From contig NZ_JYLK01000010.1 in assembly GCF_001439805.1 (NCBI RefSeq), positions 1 to 64,000 on the forward strand: a DNA stretch of 64,000 bases. The letters run 5' to 3'. The notes under the pieces were generated by a model. It worked only from the letters and a program-made list of their open reading frames with translations. It made no database searches and was not told the DNA's origin. The position numbers were made by a program, and so were the translations under genes. How positions within the stretch are numbered: the stretch's first letter is position 1; each line of letters starts with the position of its first letter. The stretch comes from Pseudomonas trivialis (GTDB lineage Bacteria > Pseudomonadota > Gammaproteobacteria > Pseudomonadales > Pseudomonadaceae). Positions 62,349 through 64,000 of the stretch are shown here, piece by piece.

Positions 62349-63251
62349 CTAGGTGCTCAACTGTTCCTGGAGCCACGCCAGTAGCGCTTGCACTTCAATC
62401 CGCTCATCCCCGCCATTTTCTTTATAAACAGAAATGGCATGGGGCAGAGGAACATATTCTGCACAAGGTCGCACCAAAGCGCCCTCCTCAATAAGCTTTC
62501 CGGCAGTTCGACGCCATCCCAATGCGATGCCATGTCCCGCGACTGCCGCCTGAAGCATCAGCGGGTAGCTATCGAACACCGTACCAGGCACATGATTCGC
62601 GATCGACTTTCCAAACACCTGCAACCACTCCTCCCAGACCATAAAGTCCGGAGACGTAGAGCGATAGTGTAAAAGATGGTGCAGACAAAGTGCTTCAGGG
62701 CCAAGCAATGTGCCTGTGGCAAGGTAGCTCGGACTGCACACGGGGAAGACTTCGTCAGCAGCCGTAAAGGCCAGAGCATGCAAGCCGCTGGCGCGTCCGG
62801 TGCTTTGCAAGGCAACATCGAAGCGGTCGTTGAATTCGGCAATAGGCCGTGTTGAGGTCACTACTTGAACCTCGATTCCCGCCTGTTGATCCTGGAACGT
62901 GGAGAGGCGTGGCATCAGCCAATAAAAGGCTTCACATAACTGGCAGAGTAAAACGACACGATTTTTGCGCCGTGATTCTCGAAGCGTAACAGCACGGTCG
63001 CTGATATTTCCCAGTGCCTCGCTCACCACGCTTCCCAACTGCCGTCCCTCCTCCGTCAAAAAGACCGCCCGATTACGCCGGACAAAGAGCTTCACACCGA
63101 GATCTTCTTCAAGACCTCGAATTTGCCGGCTGACGGCGGCTTGGGTGATGTGCAACTCATCAGCGGCCCTCGAAAAGCTTTCCAGCCGGGCAGCCGCTTC
63201 AAAAGGCAGCAAACTGGTCAGCGCAGGCAATGTCTTCCTGAGGTTATTCAT
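62349..63251 (-). CDS. LysR family regulator (GcvA-like)
   Basis: A 300-residue LysR regulator beginning MNNLRKTLPALTSLLPFEAAARLESFSRAADELHITQAAVSRQIRGLEEDLGVKLFVRRNRAVFLTEEG, a helix-turn-helix of the GcvA subgroup (about 12-72). The effector domain extends to the C-terminus (ALLAWLQEQLST). It is divergent from the EamA transporter at 63344, across 92 bases, and probably controls it. Confidence 0.92.
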   Translation of the reverse strand: MNNLRKTLPALTSLLPFEAAARLESFSRAADELHITQAAVSRQIRGLEEDLGVKLFVRRNRAVFLTEEGRQLGSVVSEALGNISDRAVTLRESRRKNRVVLLCQLCEAFYWLMPRLSTFQDQQAGIEVQVVTSTRPIAEFNDRFDVALQSTGRASGLHALAFTAADEVFPVCSPSYLATGTLLGPEALCLHHLLHYRSTSPDFMVWEEWLQVFGKSIANHVPGTVFDSYPLMLQAAVAGHGIALGWRRTAGKLIEEGALVRPCAEYVPLPHAISVYKENGGDERIEVQALLAWLQEQLST

Positions 63252-63343
63252 AATCAGTCGTTATGCATTCAGACCCGAGAACTCGTTTTTAACACACTGC
63301 GACAAAACGCAATATGAGCTGAACATCTGCCGGACCTCAGCTA

Positions 63344-64000
63344 ATGATCACCGCCCGCTCAACTATCATCACCGGCACGCTGCTCGCCGTTTTTGCGACG
63401 CTGGCCTGGGCTCTTAACTTCGTAGCGCCTTACGTCACTGGCGCCTACAGCATTTACGACCTTACGATCATCAGATTTCTGATCGCGGGTGCCTTGGGGT
63501 CGCTGGGGGTGATCCTGTGTCGTACTCAGCGGCGGTCTTTGCAACGTTCCCAGCAGTTGCTCGCCGCAGCGCTGGGCGCAATGGGATATCTAGGGTACAG
63601 CAGCTGTATTGCAGCGGGCGTGATCTTCGGTGGCCCCGTACTGACGGCGGCGTGTGTCGGATTCGTGCCTGTTCTGCTCGCCCTGCTCGGCAATGCAAAA
63701 GAGAAAACGATGCAGTGGCACCGCCTTGCCTTACCCCTGACATTCATGATGGTTGGGCTCTTCCTTGCAAATATCGGCAGCATGAATCTGGCGCAGGCAG
63801 GCAAGACGTCCTGGCTGACGGGATTATTTTTTTCTGTCCTGGCAGTGACCCTGTGGCTAGCCTTCAGTCTGCTGAATCAAAGCGCCATGGGAAAAATTCC
63901 CCGTGCTGCAACGGGCATCTGGACCAGCTTGATGATGGCGGGTGCTGGCATGGGCACCGTGTTCCTGATACCCGTTGTACACATGCTGGGGCTCTTTAAA
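63344..64000 (+). CDS. EamA/DMT-family transporter, cut by window end
   Basis: 219 codons are visible before the window ends without a stop. From the ATG at 63344 the protein reads MITARSTIITGTLLAVFATL with successive hydrophobic helices (WALNFVAPYVTGAYSIYDLTIIRFLIAG, LLAAALGAMGYLGYSSCIAAGVIFGG, LALPLTFMMVGLFLANIGS, GLFFSVLAVTLWLAFSLL). This is the drug/metabolite transporter fold, an inner-membrane exporter of small metabolites. The start has only a weak ribosome site (CGGACC). It is divergent from and probably regulated by the LysR gene. Confidence 0.85.
   Translation, partial: MITARSTIITGTLLAVFATLAWALNFVAPYVTGAYSIYDLTIIRFLIAGALGSLGVILCRTQRRSLQRSQQLLAAALGAMGYLGYSSCIAAGVIFGGPVLTAACVGFVPVLLALLGNAKEKTMQWHRLALPLTFMMVGLFLANIGSMNLAQAGKTSWLTGLFFSVLAVTLWLAFSLLNQSAMGKIPRAATGIWTSLMMAGAGMGTVFLIPVVHMLGLFK

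Noticed and set aside
1..64000. CRISPR arrays, tRNA and rRNA genes
   Set aside because: No regularly spaced direct repeats and no recognisable tRNA or rRNA sequence were seen on reading. A dedicated search (tRNAscan, Infernal) would settle it.

Overview
The window reads as chromosomal DNA of a Pseudomonas of the P. fluorescens group. The evidence is high-GC coding with dense overlapping genes, the gene order aprA-inh-aprDEF-prtA-prtB-lipA typical of that group, and several copies of its GTGGGAGGGG(G)CTTGCTCCC-type and GTGGCGAGCGGGCTTG-type intergenic inverted repeats. I see no rRNA, tRNA, CRISPR array or complete insertion sequence.

Region by region. 0.3-2.6 kb: a circularly permuted ATP-grasp protein and an alpha-E protein. 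2.8-6.7 kb (minus strand): a FAN1-type VRR-NUC nuclease translationally coupled to an iron-sulfur XPD/DinG-like helicase that carries an N-terminal PD-(D/E)XK signature. 6.9 kb: a small YgdI/YgdR-type lipoprotein. 7.3-21.3 kb (minus): the exoenzyme cluster. It encodes a serralysin, its inhibitor, the AprDEF type I secretion system, two tandem subtilase autotransporters and a family I.3 lipase. 21.9-27.5 kb: DUF1652 protein, UvrD/HelD-like helicase, pirin, a block of intergenic repeats, phosphoglucomutase. 27.6-33.3 kb: a MocR-type regulator coupled to an unrecognised 477-residue protein, a possible small ORF, then an oxidoreductase with a divergent LysR regulator.

33.3-36.3 kb is an accessory insert. 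It holds a hipBA toxin-antitoxin module with a near-consensus promoter inside an inverted repeat, and a broken coiled-coil gene. It is bounded on both sides by sequences encoding the same LysR C-terminus (MFFGDPE/DSL-stop). A Tat-exported GH10 xylanase follows. 37.5-45.3 kb is a sugar-acid catabolic locus: HpcH/HpaI aldolase, aldehyde dehydrogenase, UxaA/GarD-type dehydratase, MFS transporter and divergent LysR, with an outer-membrane channel nearby. The MFS gene contains a G17 homopolymer near its 3' end.

45.6-54.8 kb is the most unusual part. It is a long, tightly packed plus-strand operon of twelve genes: DUF6152 protein, an unknown exported protein, an exported alpha/beta-hydrolase-domain protein, two DUF6644-like membrane proteins, DUF6162 protein, a complete Zn/Mn-type ABC transporter, a second TroA-like binding protein that has lost its histidine ligands, a small exported protein and a DUF4198 protein. 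Three of the exported proteins should have histidine as the first mature residue. A CadC/ToxR-like membrane-bound regulator follows directly. I read this as a candidate undescribed metal-handling system.

56.1-64 kb: nitroreductase, fatty-acid-hydroxylase-family membrane enzyme, tartrate/D-malate dehydrogenase with divergent LysR, a fluoroacetate-dehalogenase-like hydrolase, a frameshifted EamA transporter next to a badly degraded AraC-type gene, and a LysR regulator divergent from an intact EamA transporter that runs off the window end.
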